A DNA stretch of 64,000 bases from UBA1926 sp002337215 (GCA_963973795.1 CAXBAF010000013.1:1-64000), one strand, 5' to 3'. Shown: positions 39,801 to 46,087, counted from the stretch's first letter. A program made the numbers and translations. Notes: generated from the sequence alone by a model not told the origin.

Positions 39801-41784
39801 CGTGGTGCCCAGCGAGCGGCAGAACGCGTTGCTCGTCAGCGGCACAGACGCGGATATCGAAGCGATCCGAGAACTGGTGAGGACGCTCGATCGACCCGAG
39901 GCGGAATCCGAGCAGCAGATCAAGCGGATCCCGCTCCGGGCCGGGAACTCGCTGGAGATGGTCCGGCTCGTGGAAGAACTGCTCGCCGGGCGTCCGATCG
40001 CCGGTGGACGGGGCGGTGTCCAAGCGACGAAGCTCCGGTTCTACCAGCAGAAACTCGAGGGGCAGATCGCCGAGGACGGGGTTGTCGAGGCCACGATCGA
40101 TCCAGCTGTGCGGGAGCTCGTCCGGCTCACGCCTGATTTGCGGACGAACTCGGTGCTGATTTCAGCGCCGCCGGCCATCATGATCCTCGTCGAAGAGATC
40201 ATCCGCGACCTCGACGCCGAGACGAGCGGCGACCGCGAGATCGCGCAGTATCGGCTCGAGAACGCGGACGCGCAGCAGATGGCGCTGCTGCTCCGCGATC
40301 TGTTCAACCTCCAGCAGCAGGGCGACCGGCTCGTGCTCGTTCCGCGGCAGAATCTCGAGACGAACGAGCCCGGCATCGACGGTCTTGAGCCGGGCGGCGC
40401 GAGCGGCCCCGGCGCGCAGGCCGCGTTCACGCCCGTTCCCGATCAGCGGCAGGCGCTTGCGATCACGATCGATCGTCGGACCAACACGCTGCTGGTGTCC
40501 GGCACCACCGAATACCTGAGCCAGGTCGAGTCGGTCGTGACGGAGTTGGACAGCATCGATGCCAACGAGCGCGAGCAGCTGGTCTATTCGCTCAAGAACG
40601 CGCAGGCGGCCGAGATCCAGACGGTGCTCACCGACTACTTCGCGGGCGAGGCGGAGTTGCGGCGCAGCGTGCTCGGGCCGGGTCTGACAGGGTCGCTCGC
40701 GAGGCAGCTCGAGCAGGAGGTCACCGTCATCGGGGACCCTCAGGCGAACAAGGTGCTCGTCAGTGCCTCGCCCCGCTACATCGACACGGTCAAGAAGATC
40801 ATCGGTGAACTCGACGCGTCGCCGCCCCAGGTGATGATCCAGGTGCTGCTCGCCGAAGTCACGCTCGACGACGAGCAGCAGTGGGGTCTCGATTTCAACG
40901 TCGGGATCGATGTCGCGTCGAGCAATATCGGCGGTGACGGGTACGTGTTCAACAAGCTCGCGGCGGGGGCCGGGGCGGCGACGGCGCTGGGCGTGCCCAA
41001 CTTCAGCGTCGCGAGCACGGACTTCGAGTTGCTCGTGCGGGCCCTCGAGGTGCAGGGCAAGCTCGAGGTGCTGAGCCGACCCCAGGTGACGGTCAACAAC
41101 AACGAGCCCGCCCTGATTCAGGTGGGCGAGAACGTGAGCATCGTTACGGGTGTCAACCAGTTCCAGGACCGCTCGAGTGTCGTCACCGAGCGTGAGGATG
41201 TCGGCATCATCATGAACGTGACGCCCTCGATCTCGCCCGACGGGTTTGTCCGTCTCGAGATCGCGCCCTCGATATCGAGCGTCAGCGCACGGACGACGCA
41301 GATCTCCGAGGACTTCGAGGCGCCGATCATTACCGAGCGGAAGGTCGAGACAACGGTGACCGTCAAAGACGGGCAGACGGTCGTGATCGGCGGACTGATC
41401 CAGACGGTGGGCGAGGAACGCGTGTGGAAGTTGCCGTTCTTCGGCGATATCCCGCTCGTCGGCAATCTGTTCAAGAGCACGGAGCGGTCGAACGTGAAGA
41501 CCGAACTGCTCGTGGTGCTCCGCCCGGTTGTCATCCCGGGCGATGGGCCCGCTGCCATCGAGGCGCAGGGCAGACTGCTCAACAACGCGTTCGAGCAACT
41601 CGCCGATCCTCAGAAGATTCGCGAAACGCTCGGCGAGAGCGGGCGATTCCTGGACGCGATGCCGCTCCCGGTATTGCCCGTTGCTCCTGACACACCCGAG
41701 GATGTGAGTGGTTCTCGTCGGATCGAGATCGAGCCTCCGACGCTCGAACCTGAGCGGATGGAGCGGCGCGGGGACGGGTCGTGA
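27865..41784 (+). CDS. gspD: Giant GspD-family secretin with about 50 N1-type modules
   Basis: This encodes 4,639 residues in one uninterrupted frame. The ATG follows GGGAG, and residues 1-34 are a signal peptide ending SAFAQA. An N0/STN-like domain (RFTFNGAPFGQVLDFFARETG) spans about 60-137. Residues about 158-4321 are consecutive secretin_N modules. Each runs as strand (R.IPLEHA-like), helix (A..VA..L..L), strand (I.AD.RTNSLIVSA-like), helix (IE.LI..LD). I count 50. The channel domain (4322-4560) has IQVLLAEVTLDDEQQWGLDF, ALEVQGKLEVLSRPQVTVNN, VKDGQTVVIGGLI, and the secretin signature FFGDIPLVGNLFKSTER ending LLVVLRPVVIP. An 80-residue Pro/Glu-rich tail follows and may bind a pilotin. GspD usually has about 650-700 residues. 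It would form the outer-membrane channel, with an extraordinary periplasmic part. Confidence 0.95.
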   Translation: MDRRSTRSSSTRSFSSRALVAAAVVSSAGLPMSAFAQAGAGSTVPSAAGVGDVRAEDARLRFTFNGAPFGQVLDFFARETGLPVIREADVPGGTMTFISAADYSVAEAIEILNLNLALHGRLLVRRDNFLYFRTLADAARKPGRVFDASELRDADPSEYLTITMPLSNSNADRVVEQIKPLIKEPGLATAVQPQNMVILVETAAQCARIRDLVKNIDSVKPVDSQYKIFTLKYAKASQAVESLKGLVGQRILKQIIEKDGKVRQVEEIDVAGLSLQADERLNAIIAVGSAVRLQTVEELIALIDAPEGGLSGGEAELSTFQMRSVTPEQAKSQLDALFRGLPEGRKPTLIPLDAVGKLVVVAERGLLLQATALLGELDPPAAGEAPMSAQTTARVIPLEHASAGSVESIARRMLSPRQLQMLRFTPTPNGEGLLVSGPPADVETFAELVEGVDVRPEVKREVRQVTVPGSGDVRTVVNKAKELDGLGDGSDEDPVRVIVEADSRTATLVGSLKAIQRFEGRLRDAAGSVTVATTKRTYTPEVLRPSDLAQRLPRLARPMLAPEDGSAYVAPSFEAIDELDTLVIRAEPSQFAVIDQLIAQLDVETTTGQQLRVIPVRGNDPEGLLSRAVYLMSQRVATMDEKDAAASPISTEYDELSGNVIARGTPEALRLLDESLRQAQQLTPPARTTRIVDVRNVEAKSIVVPLMELLESADPVDPSRAIPDPAVKTIERTNSLLVTAEDAQHRMIVDFVRRLDTVEQGELPPLKLLQVRTADVNAVASMLTQQYNSRPPAERTAKPVQVRADAATGTLIVSAHETLFPEIKAFVEELNIERADGPARETFLFPLKVAQATDVASAMNQLYPEPPMPRDRRGNEMPWLQKTKEVSVSADASSNSLIIDAPAERRESLETLAETLDRVEVPPVAQLRTYRIERADLRAVASMLTGLARRGTLSGPAQSGKQKVDVVVEVEPKSNTLIVAGDEVTFEKVEQILADLTAVPVERGLRIVPIANADAAAVRERSLAIYDAQVEQIPGAGSVDITVDESTNSLEVVADTEAMDRYMDIIDELQRQIGPAREVRLIELRLAKAGDVIAFLEEMTSASETLRIDGGPAPVFEAIESNNSIMVAAQPAQFRIIESLIRSLDNQQSAERPPLRIIRLRSTDAGNIATILQRNYQSRPAEDRQLKPVDIQADAATNSLIVSAHPEVLPEIEQIISELNDAQAFDSEGREIRIFPLKVARAEELAKTIDAMYPEPPMPYDNRGRPLPHLRGKKEVSVRADPVTNSLIVDAPAQRLSGFEQIVQSLDKLKVDEGVELRTYKVERADLNAVATTLRQLGSGGALGATGNTPVTVSTEPGSRTVIVSGPQTIFAQVEKVISEIDGDVDRPATSLRMYPLKFAKADRLEPLMERLLVARLRESDEAPARLVDELLEVASDAASNTLIISGPDEVQEIAAQLIEALDTEAATVGRATVRIVPLTFASASEVAQTLNGAVPNMELPAGGPVSVLAAIGSNALLLTGAGADLAKVEELIEPLDKQPFDPEKPAVETFTLTHADASEIARTVESLLLDQQQMDPRLLAYRLRYSRGQYVAPPKIRVEAERRTNALIVSGPAETIALAKSMIERLDQPAESSDRTVLTFTPAKADPAVLAQTVSKIVRETFDVERRPLEITAEPSSGAVLVIGPETQANEAVRLLAEFDDRSASMPLVEMRSFALEHAEARAVSRTVQQMLADTSRWPEDLRRAERAGLNIPRPTIQADEGTNRLLVSVPGTLMAMASDLIETLDQPRGDAAVEVRVFRLTKGDASSAAAALRETLGAGISAGEPEPRISAETNSNSVVVAASSERLVRAGELIEAMDEIAAEPSEIGVRTIFLRFASAETVAPIVERVLTSESDGGQMDYWLQYNIRMARARSGQTDEEPTVRVAAERRLNAIVVSGPTPVLTLAEEVVTGLDVDPDDRPGGDGPGGGRIVKVITLTNADAGDLADSLEAVLSDDGTGGTPPTMRVDASSNSLIVSASPGQLALIEGLATQLDSATMTSSRQMRTVRLDRSRSDARTIARTLQRILREQGGIKVEVIDAADLLEKTDEKADKTRGEDSSRLDDGIGLPSGAGGGFFGRIRHAVVVSGFAAMQDGAAQPETDTSNPNGSGQDSETGGVTIAVDPETNSLVFIGSERLTGRLTELARELERQAPAEPLGVRVVKLPDSADARSVSNLINQTVRQVGRASDNNPSGFTGRVAVSPDPDAGAVIVWANDTDFETVSSLISGVSRLDRSAELTIKVYPLVNTNGRGAARSVQELFSPNPRGRQAQRVRELMLTVEGPDGSTLEGTFDPEQISVTSDPSGTALIVSAPRSAIRVIDRFVGLLDQSPMTDRMEVRRYALENADAQDLARTIQRTMDATRQGRAAGDTPRAVAVADDRTNSLLVTASADQHDEIERLVSGSDVSLELADLATAIIPLEHTTPRAVQRIVEQVIIGRDPARQDSVQISAEDSTNMLVVKADEPTLAEVRELVAQIDISESGSYPVRSIKLERADAAEVAAGLQRFFQQRGSRSGDAAIFGDRGSGTIVIAASDEDYEQIESLVDQFDAPAADRTLSFRIIPLEHASVTDIADTVQSIAFELQWERMYGRNSQNAIDARVLVETNRRTNSVLVFGEGEILDTIENVITQLDQPTSDAGTKIVKAVYVERGDLNAIARLIEDVTATPGWMFWRGPDPEQVQTEVDRERRLVLLIGDKPRVEQAEDYIAQIDAADGGEGQVVESIRLRYAEAERAANSLSRFFRDRARSLQQRTDRVAIIGSREGNLLIVSGPPEEMPVLRDLVAQIDQPEMGEDRRIEVYTLANSDVREAANTLRAMFPRRGPVEEQVIVTPQPSRGALIVSAPDRELLRIETLLNEIDSVADDAASSIVTVPLAFARAADVADSLRLALPASLSVKITPDERSNSLLLTGSDDAIAQVVKQVERLDNATVQSPVEFRRFELDHAEAFDITLILRNMLRDRPRPGGTPPANIDYSLNTNILSVTASPDEISFIEEMIEQLDVPAPTTRRTEFVNLEYARADAVREALSVFYGKDAQEARGEVERNVTIVADQTANSLLITGDESVFEDIRALLGKLDTPEYDTSRQLVVIPLVHADAASVARALNEGFQAPLEQEIRRDQARTERNNQRNARSGERDEPVGTTVLVSAEETPSVSAEPVSNALIVFASRRELERIRAIVEQLDTPEFQRLPNARLIPVGATTRPSRLAERVRQVFLQVTGRERSSRVVVVGDDDSGVLIVRADDDAFGEIESLAEALMLAGEDAVATPRVIRLGRLPASRLRGMIANIFNPMAQRRGETLTIEVDRDSNALVVAASEEMHARIETLIRELDGPVGSDNDADSDNDEIPTPGVGQGVRVFELEHTSPESMARLLGQLGLTGPQNADRPGIVGEPIRVVPMRTKRAVAVLASPIDLQSVATLIGQLDTIDLADAQTLAIVPLELAESGTVVRLLENLLRPDSGDGMTEPASALAEQVRRLKMADGVFEKSGVDIDLSVPIKLIADGSSNSVLIASTPGNVRAMEEVIELFDRLPVGDAVVVRIFPLENASAARVRQIVEDLFRRGEALSRLPGTSRQASPTTTTGQALRGEIAATIDERTNALIVAGREEAVALIEVLVDDLDSDDAERGWIETAILPLEYADAVTLADKLDEVLVRGLGRTPDAIGLQQQIGRLRLVVEHNGGDGSTSYPSDLFAPMSGLVITPEESLNALIVVGTPTNIELVSMLADQLDVELASAGNAVRVIPLEYAAADRVEGVLREVFEGRDDLASARPEDRLIITVDARTNALIVSTSPRSFAVVEKLIETLDRDEARFAVGLHVVPVPGADVSDLAPKIRRLMNERLNAQQRRGGVESPLDVFSIEPVPADDLLIVAASDENLELVKELIAALTSDGDGFAEAERVELIPIESAGGASELAEAIDELYVRRENEKRGRRSVSVVPSERQNALLVSGTDADIEAIRELVRTLDRPEAESEQQIKRIPLRAGNSLEMVRLVEELLAGRPIAGGRGGVQATKLRFYQQKLEGQIAEDGVVEATIDPAVRELVRLTPDLRTNSVLISAPPAIMILVEEIIRDLDAETSGDREIAQYRLENADAQQMALLLRDLFNLQQQGDRLVLVPRQNLETNEPGIDGLEPGGASGPGAQAAFTPVPDQRQALAITIDRRTNTLLVSGTTEYLSQVESVVTELDSIDANEREQLVYSLKNAQAAEIQTVLTDYFAGEAELRRSVLGPGLTGSLARQLEQEVTVIGDPQANKVLVSASPRYIDTVKKIIGELDASPPQVMIQVLLAEVTLDDEQQWGLDFNVGIDVASSNIGGDGYVFNKLAAGAGAATALGVPNFSVASTDFELLVRALEVQGKLEVLSRPQVTVNNNEPALIQVGENVSIVTGVNQFQDRSSVVTEREDVGIIMNVTPSISPDGFVRLEIAPSISSVSARTTQISEDFEAPIITERKVETTVTVKDGQTVVIGGLIQTVGEERVWKLPFFGDIPLVGNLFKSTERSNVKTELLVVLRPVVIPGDGPAAIEAQGRLLNNAFEQLADPQKIRETLGESGRFLDAMPLPVLPVAPDTPEDVSGSRRIEIEPPTLEPERMERRGDGS
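28340..40830 (+). repeat. gspD: Array of about 50 secretin_N (N1-like) coding repeats
   Basis: The internal array covers about 12.5 kb, with a mean period near 250 bases (83 codons). The most constant part encodes a short block such as RTNSLIVSA, RTNALIVSG or SSNSLIID, followed about 15 residues later by a hydrophobic helix ending in LD. Modules differ strongly in the loop between the first helix and this block, which ranges from about 15 to about 75 residues. Divergence between most modules is high, so the array is old. Only some neighbours look recently duplicated. Confidence 0.9.
29920..32259 (+). repeat. gspD: Two tandem five-module blocks of 1,170 bases each
   Basis: Modules 8-12 (29920-31089) align in order with modules 13-17 (31090-32259). 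Paired landmarks are: LPPLKLLQVRT with RPPLRIIRLRS; SRPPAERTAKPV with SRPAEDRQLKPV; LYPEPPMPRDRRG with MYPEPPMPYDNRG; and LRTYRIERADLRAVAS with LRTYKVERADLNAVAT. The offset is about 390 codons at each landmark. This shows growth of the array by block duplication as well as single-unit duplication. Confidence 0.8.
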
Positions 41785-42326
41785 TCGGCAGCGCTCGGAG
41801 AGGGCTCGTGGTCGCCGGAGTGCTCATCGGCATGTCCGCGGTTGTCGGCTGCGTCTCGGAGGTCACGCCCTCGACGCCCGGCCGGGATCGGCCGACAATT
41901 TCTCGACCGTCGCGTCCGTCGGGGATCGAGCCGCAGCAGATGCTGCTGACCGCGGGTGTGCCGAGCGATGCTGACGGGAACGCGTTTCCCGACACGATCC
42001 CGGTGACGGTCTACCTGTTCGGCGACGGTTCACGCTACCAGCTCCCCCTCGCCGAACGCGGCGAATTCGAGTTCCTGATCTCGACACGAGAGGGACAGGA
42101 GATCGGCCGCTGGATCTTCCCGGAAGCGGAGACGGCCTCGGCGATGGGGGACTCACCCGCCGGGGTGTGCTACCGGTTTGCGCTCCGACTCGGGCCGGGG
42201 CGAGACCGTTTCCGGTCGGTCCCCGTCAGCCTTCGCGCAATCTTCACACGGGCGAAAACGGGCCAGCGGGTCGTGAGCCCCTCCGCGGCCACGATGCGCC
42301 TCGGCTTGGGCGAATCTGACTCCTGA
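41781..42326 (+). CDS. Small lipoprotein translationally coupled to the giant secretin (pilotin candidate)
   Basis: This encodes 181 residues from a GTG overlapping the secretin stop codon by 4 bases. The N-terminus MIGSARRGLVVAGVLIGMSAVVGC has a basic region, a hydrophobic core and a lipobox (AVVGC) with the acylated cysteine at about residue 24. The mature protein begins with a Pro/Ser/Arg-rich linker. It then has a beta-rich domain (TIPVTVYLFGDG, GEFEFLISTREGQEIGRWIF, CYRFALRLGPGRDRF). No named family was recognised. Pilotins of the GspS/AspS/PilF types are lipoproteins that escort secretins to the outer membrane. Coupling to gspD makes that role plausible here, although the fold does not look like known pilotins. 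Confidence 0.75.
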   Translation: MIGSARRGLVVAGVLIGMSAVVGCVSEVTPSTPGRDRPTISRPSRPSGIEPQQMLLTAGVPSDADGNAFPDTIPVTVYLFGDGSRYQLPLAERGEFEFLISTREGQEIGRWIFPEAETASAMGDSPAGVCYRFALRLGPGRDRFRSVPVSLRAIFTRAKTGQRVVSPSAATMRLGLGESDS

Positions 42327-42375
42327 GTCGCGATTTGCTCGGTCTAGTATGAGCGCATCCGGGGTGATCGGACCC

Positions 42376-42394
42376 GATACCGGATTCGGGTATC
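42376..42394. promoter_or_regulatory. Dyad upstream of pstS
   Basis: GATACC and GGTATC arms are separated by 7 bases in the 108-base gap before pstS. It could be an operator or a leader hairpin. No recognisable Pho box of the enterobacterial kind was seen, so the regulator is unknown. Confidence 0.25.
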
Positions 42395-42434
42395 CTGAAT
42401 CGATCCGACACGGAAACCGACGAGGAGCCGAGCA

Positions 42435-43415
42435 ATGAGCGTGCTTCGAAAAGTGCTGGCGGTGGGTCTCTGCCTGACGGCTTCGGCCGCGGGGGTTCTC
42501 GCGGGCGGTGATGTCAGGCTCGACGATGAACTCCCGGTGTACGGCCCCAAGAGGGTTGTGGGCGGCAGCCTGCGTTCGATCGGATCGGACACGATGCTCA
42601 ACCTCGTCCAAGGCTGGGCGCAGAGCTTCAACGAGAAACACCCCGCCGTCCGGGTTCAAGTCGAGGGCAAAGGATCGTCCACGGCCCCCCCGGCGCTGCT
42701 CGAGACGCAGGCTCAGTTCGGCCCGATGAGCCGGGCGATGAGCGATGAGGAGAAGGACCGATTCGTCGGGAAGTTCGGCTATCAGCCGACCGAACTCCGG
42801 GTCGCGATCGATTGCGTGGCGTTGTTCGTAAACAAGGACAACCCGATCGAATCGCTCACGCTCGACCAGATCGAGAAGATCTTCTCGGTGAAAGGCTCCG
42901 AGCAGATGACCTGGGGCGACCTTGGTGTTGAAGACGGGGCCTGGGAAGACCGCCCGATCACGCTCACGGGGCGCAACTCAGCATCTGGCACCTACAAGTA
43001 TTTCAAGAAGTACGCCTGCGGCGGCAACGACTTCAAGCCCACCGTGCAGGAGAACCCCGGCTCGTCGGGCGTCGTGAACGCGATCTCACGCGATCCGTCG
43101 GCGATCGGGTACTCGGGCATCGGGTATCGCACGCCGGATGTCAAGGTGGTGCCCGTTGCGTTCGAAGCAGGCGAGGAAGCGTTCGGCCCGTCGGTCGACA
43201 ACGCGTTCAGCGGGGATTATCCGCTCGCCCGGTTCCTCTACCTCTACCTCAACTTCGACAAACGCAAAGCGATTGATCCGCTGACAGAGGAGTTCATCCG
43301 CCTGATCTACTCGAAGCAGGGTCAGGAGTCGGTCGTGAAGGACGGCGCGTTCCCGCTCAGCGCGGAACTCGCCCGTCAGGAACTCCGCAAGCTGGGGCTC
43401 GAGCCCGGCTTCTGA
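42435..43415 (+). CDS. pstS: Phosphate ABC transporter substrate-binding protein PstS
   Basis: This encodes 326 residues with GAGGAG upstream and a signal peptide ending VLAGG at about residue 25. The family's phosphate-contact segments are present: GSDTMLNLVQGWAQ with EGKGSSTAPPALLE near the N-terminus, FGPMSRAMSDEE, and GRNSASGTYKYFKKYACGG. IGYSGIGY follows further on. It belongs to the PstS-like group common in planctomycetes and shorter-looped bacteria. It captures inorganic phosphate in the periplasm and delivers it to PstCA. It is the first gene of pstSCAB. No phoU or phoBR is in the window. Confidence 0.93.
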   Translation: MSVLRKVLAVGLCLTASAAGVLAGGDVRLDDELPVYGPKRVVGGSLRSIGSDTMLNLVQGWAQSFNEKHPAVRVQVEGKGSSTAPPALLETQAQFGPMSRAMSDEEKDRFVGKFGYQPTELRVAIDCVALFVNKDNPIESLTLDQIEKIFSVKGSEQMTWGDLGVEDGAWEDRPITLTGRNSASGTYKYFKKYACGGNDFKPTVQENPGSSGVVNAISRDPSAIGYSGIGYRTPDVKVVPVAFEAGEEAFGPSVDNAFSGDYPLARFLYLYLNFDKRKAIDPLTEEFIRLIYSKQGQESVVKDGAFPLSAELARQELRKLGLEPGF

Positions 43416-43440
43416 TCGAATCGGCTCCGGAGCCTGCCTC

Positions 43441-46053
43441 ATGGACGCGGGGGGTGAAAGCCCAGGATTCAGCGGTGGCGCTGCGGGAAACGCGGCGCAC
43501 CGGGCCGCGCGCGGCCGTCGCACGGCGACCTGGGTGCGCGTGCAGGACCGGGCCGCGTCTGTGCTGATCTCGTTCGGCGGGCTCATCGTGCTGCTCGCGA
43601 TGCTGGGGATCTGTGTCTTCCTTGTCGTCAGCGCGGCGCCGCTCTTCGCCCCCGGGGTCAACCTTGGCGAGACCGCCCGATTCAGCATGGGCGACCGGGC
43701 CCCGCTCTGGATGTCGGTGGACAGCGCGTTCGGCCGGGTCCTGAGCCTCGACGCGGACGGGATGATCCGCGTCCGCGATCTTTCAACAGGCGATCCGCTC
43801 ACCGAGCGTCCGGCGCTCGAAGACGGCGGCGTTCCTTCGGCAGTCCGAGCAGAGCCGGGCGAGGGCTGGCTCACGCTCAGCCTCGAGAACGGCGGATTCG
43901 TGATCGCACGCCCCGAGTTCTCGTGGGAGCCCTTCGGCGATGCGGCAGAGCCCGGCGAGCTTGCCAGCAGCGACGCGCCCCCAGGCACCTTCGTGCAGTC
44001 CTTCGAGGACGGTGGGCTGCGGCGCTGGTCGATGTCGATCAGTCGGCTGGGCCCGTTCGCGGACGCCGAAACGGGTGGCACGTTCGACACGCGAGGGCAG
44101 ACAGAGCGCTCGAGGGCGTTCGCCGGGATCAGCGGGTCCGAGATCCGGACGGGTGATCTCGGCGGGCGACGGGCTCTGGGCGGCGCGGTCCGCTACCGCG
44201 CCCGGTCCGACGCGTTCTCGGTCACCGCCGAGCAGATCGGAACGCTGCCCGACCGCGTGTACGCCTCGGGAGACGGCCATTGGGCGTTTTTGATGTGGGA
44301 ATCGGGACGCATCGCAGCGATCGACCGCGAGGCGGAGAGCGACGCGGTCCGTGTGCTTGAACTCGACCCCTCGGCCGGCGACGTGGCGCCCATCACCGCT
44401 TCTGCGATGGCGCTCGGGGCTCAGACGTTGCTTACCGGAGACGAAGCGGGCGTCGTATCCGCCTGGTCCATTGTCGGCACACCTCCCAGGCTCGTCCGGC
44501 GGATGGAACGCAAAATCGGCGACGCGTCGGTCAGCACGATCCGCCCCGGAGACCGCGATCGGACGATCGTCGTCGGGCTCGAAGACGGGTCCGCGGTGAT
44601 GTTCAACCAAGGGAGCCGAAAACGGATTGTCTCCGTCGCCCCCGACGGCTTCGACGCGATTGCCGCGGCGGCGGCCTCACCGGGGTCCGACGCGTTCATG
44701 GTTGTTGATTCCCGAGGCGAGGCGTCGGTCACCGCGGTCGAGCCGGGTCATGTCGAGGCGTCGTTCGGCGCGCTGTTCGGGAAGATGCCTTACGAGGGGT
44801 ACGACGAGGCCGCGTTTGTGTACCAGTCGACGGGTGATGCGAGCGCCGAGCCCAAGTACAGCCTCGTGCCGCTGATCTGGGGCACGATGAAGGCGACGAT
44901 CGTCGCGATGCTGATCGCCGCCCCGCTCGCGGTGCTCGCGGCGATCTACTCGGGAGAGTTTCTGAGCCCGCGGGTCCGCAAGTACGTCAAGCCCTCGATT
45001 GAGCTGATGGCGTCGCTGCCCTCTGTCGTGCTCGGGTTCATGGCGGCGATGGTCGTCGCCCCGTTCGTGCGCGACCAGCTCCCCCGGGTGCTGGTGCTCG
45101 CGGCAACCGGCCCCATTGTTGTCGTGCTCGCCGCGCACGCGTGGCGGATGATCCCGCGGAACACGCGGGTGCGGTGGGGCGCCGCCGGCCAGTTCGGTGC
45201 GATCCTTGTCGCGACGATCGGGGGCGTGCTGCTCGCGATCCCGGCGGGCGGATGGATCGAGAGCGGCCTGTTCCCCACGGGCGAAGGGGGCGGGTCGATC
45301 CGCGGGTGGCTCGAACGCGAGCACGGCGGCCCGGCGCCCGGCTGGACGCTGGCGATGCTCCCGATCGTCGTCGGCGTCGTGCTGCTGATCGACGGCACAC
45401 TGCTCAATCAGATCTGGCGGCGGGTGGCTTCTCAAGCGGGGGACCGACACGAATCACTGGGGCCGAACGCGGTCGAGTCGGTGCGGTTGTTGATCAACCT
45501 CGCGGTCTCGGTGCTCGGTGCGGTCGCGATCGCGACGGCCTTGTCGGGGATGGGCTTCGATCCGCGCGACTCGATCTTCGGGCCGTTCAGCCAGCGGAAC
45601 ACGCTGGTGGTGGGCCTGATCATGGGGATCGCGGTGATCCCGATCATCTACACGATCAGCGAGGACGCGATCCGCAGCGTGCCGGTGAGCCTGAGGTCGG
45701 CGTCGCTGGGCGTCGGCGCGACGCCCTGGCAGACCGCCGTGCGGGTCGTGCTCCCGGTCGCGGCGTCGGGCATCTTCAGCGCCGTGATGGTCGGGCTCGG
45801 GCGGGCCGTCGGCGAGACGATGATCGTGCTGATGGCGACCGGCAACACCCCCGAGATGACGATGAACATCTTCAGCGGGTTCCGCACGCTCGCAGCGAAC
45901 ATCGCCGTTGAGTTGCCCGAGGCGCCCCGTGCGAGCACGCACTACCGCGTCCTCTTCCTGTGCGGGCTCGTGCTCTTTCTGATGACACTGGTGATCAACA
46001 CGAGCGCGGAGCTCGTCCGCCAGCATTTCCGCAAGAAGAACGCAGCGCTCTGA
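43441..46053 (+). CDS. pstC: Phosphate ABC transporter permease PstC with large periplasmic insertion
   Basis: This encodes 870 residues, against about 320 in Escherichia coli. The first membrane helix is at about 38-62. A soluble region of about 400 residues then follows (about 65-475) with repeated short strands (GRVLSLDADGMIRVRDLSTG, TLLTGDEAGVVSAWSIVG, DRTIVVGLEDGSAVMF) typical of a WD40-like beta-propeller. The permease core resumes at about 480 (LIWGTMKATIVAMLIAAPLAVLAAIY), with the BPD-type helices and a coupling segment near SLRSASLGVGATPWQTAVRVVLP. A second hydrophilic loop lies near 590-680. GGAG lies close to the ATG. Enlarged PstC proteins exist in some other bacteria. The propeller may dock PstS or sense the envelope. 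Confidence 0.92.
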   Translation: MDAGGESPGFSGGAAGNAAHRAARGRRTATWVRVQDRAASVLISFGGLIVLLAMLGICVFLVVSAAPLFAPGVNLGETARFSMGDRAPLWMSVDSAFGRVLSLDADGMIRVRDLSTGDPLTERPALEDGGVPSAVRAEPGEGWLTLSLENGGFVIARPEFSWEPFGDAAEPGELASSDAPPGTFVQSFEDGGLRRWSMSISRLGPFADAETGGTFDTRGQTERSRAFAGISGSEIRTGDLGGRRALGGAVRYRARSDAFSVTAEQIGTLPDRVYASGDGHWAFLMWESGRIAAIDREAESDAVRVLELDPSAGDVAPITASAMALGAQTLLTGDEAGVVSAWSIVGTPPRLVRRMERKIGDASVSTIRPGDRDRTIVVGLEDGSAVMFNQGSRKRIVSVAPDGFDAIAAAAASPGSDAFMVVDSRGEASVTAVEPGHVEASFGALFGKMPYEGYDEAAFVYQSTGDASAEPKYSLVPLIWGTMKATIVAMLIAAPLAVLAAIYSGEFLSPRVRKYVKPSIELMASLPSVVLGFMAAMVVAPFVRDQLPRVLVLAATGPIVVVLAAHAWRMIPRNTRVRWGAAGQFGAILVATIGGVLLAIPAGGWIESGLFPTGEGGGSIRGWLEREHGGPAPGWTLAMLPIVVGVVLLIDGTLLNQIWRRVASQAGDRHESLGPNAVESVRLLINLAVSVLGAVAIATALSGMGFDPRDSIFGPFSQRNTLVVGLIMGIAVIPIIYTISEDAIRSVPVSLRSASLGVGATPWQTAVRVVLPVAASGIFSAVMVGLGRAVGETMIVLMATGNTPEMTMNIFSGFRTLAANIAVELPEAPRASTHYRVLFLCGLVLFLMTLVINTSAELVRQHFRKKNAAL

Positions 46054-46087
46054 GCGCACAGCACCGAACCCCGGAGAGCAAGAAGCC

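Noticed and set aside
28340..40830. The secretin array as a tandem DNA repeat or mobile-element artefact
   Set aside because: Modules are widely diverged at both DNA and protein level and the frame is kept for over 4,600 codons. There are no terminal repeats or transposase, so it is a maintained protein repeat.
37825..41598. Further long minus-strand frames (732, 478 and other codons) opposite the secretin gene
   Set aside because: They have the same Arg/His-rich shadow composition and no ribosome binding site or recognisable family. They mirror the repeated plus-strand codons.
42327..42434. A Pho box upstream of pstS
   Set aside because: No pair of CTGTCAT-like direct repeats is visible. 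Only an unrelated dyad is present.
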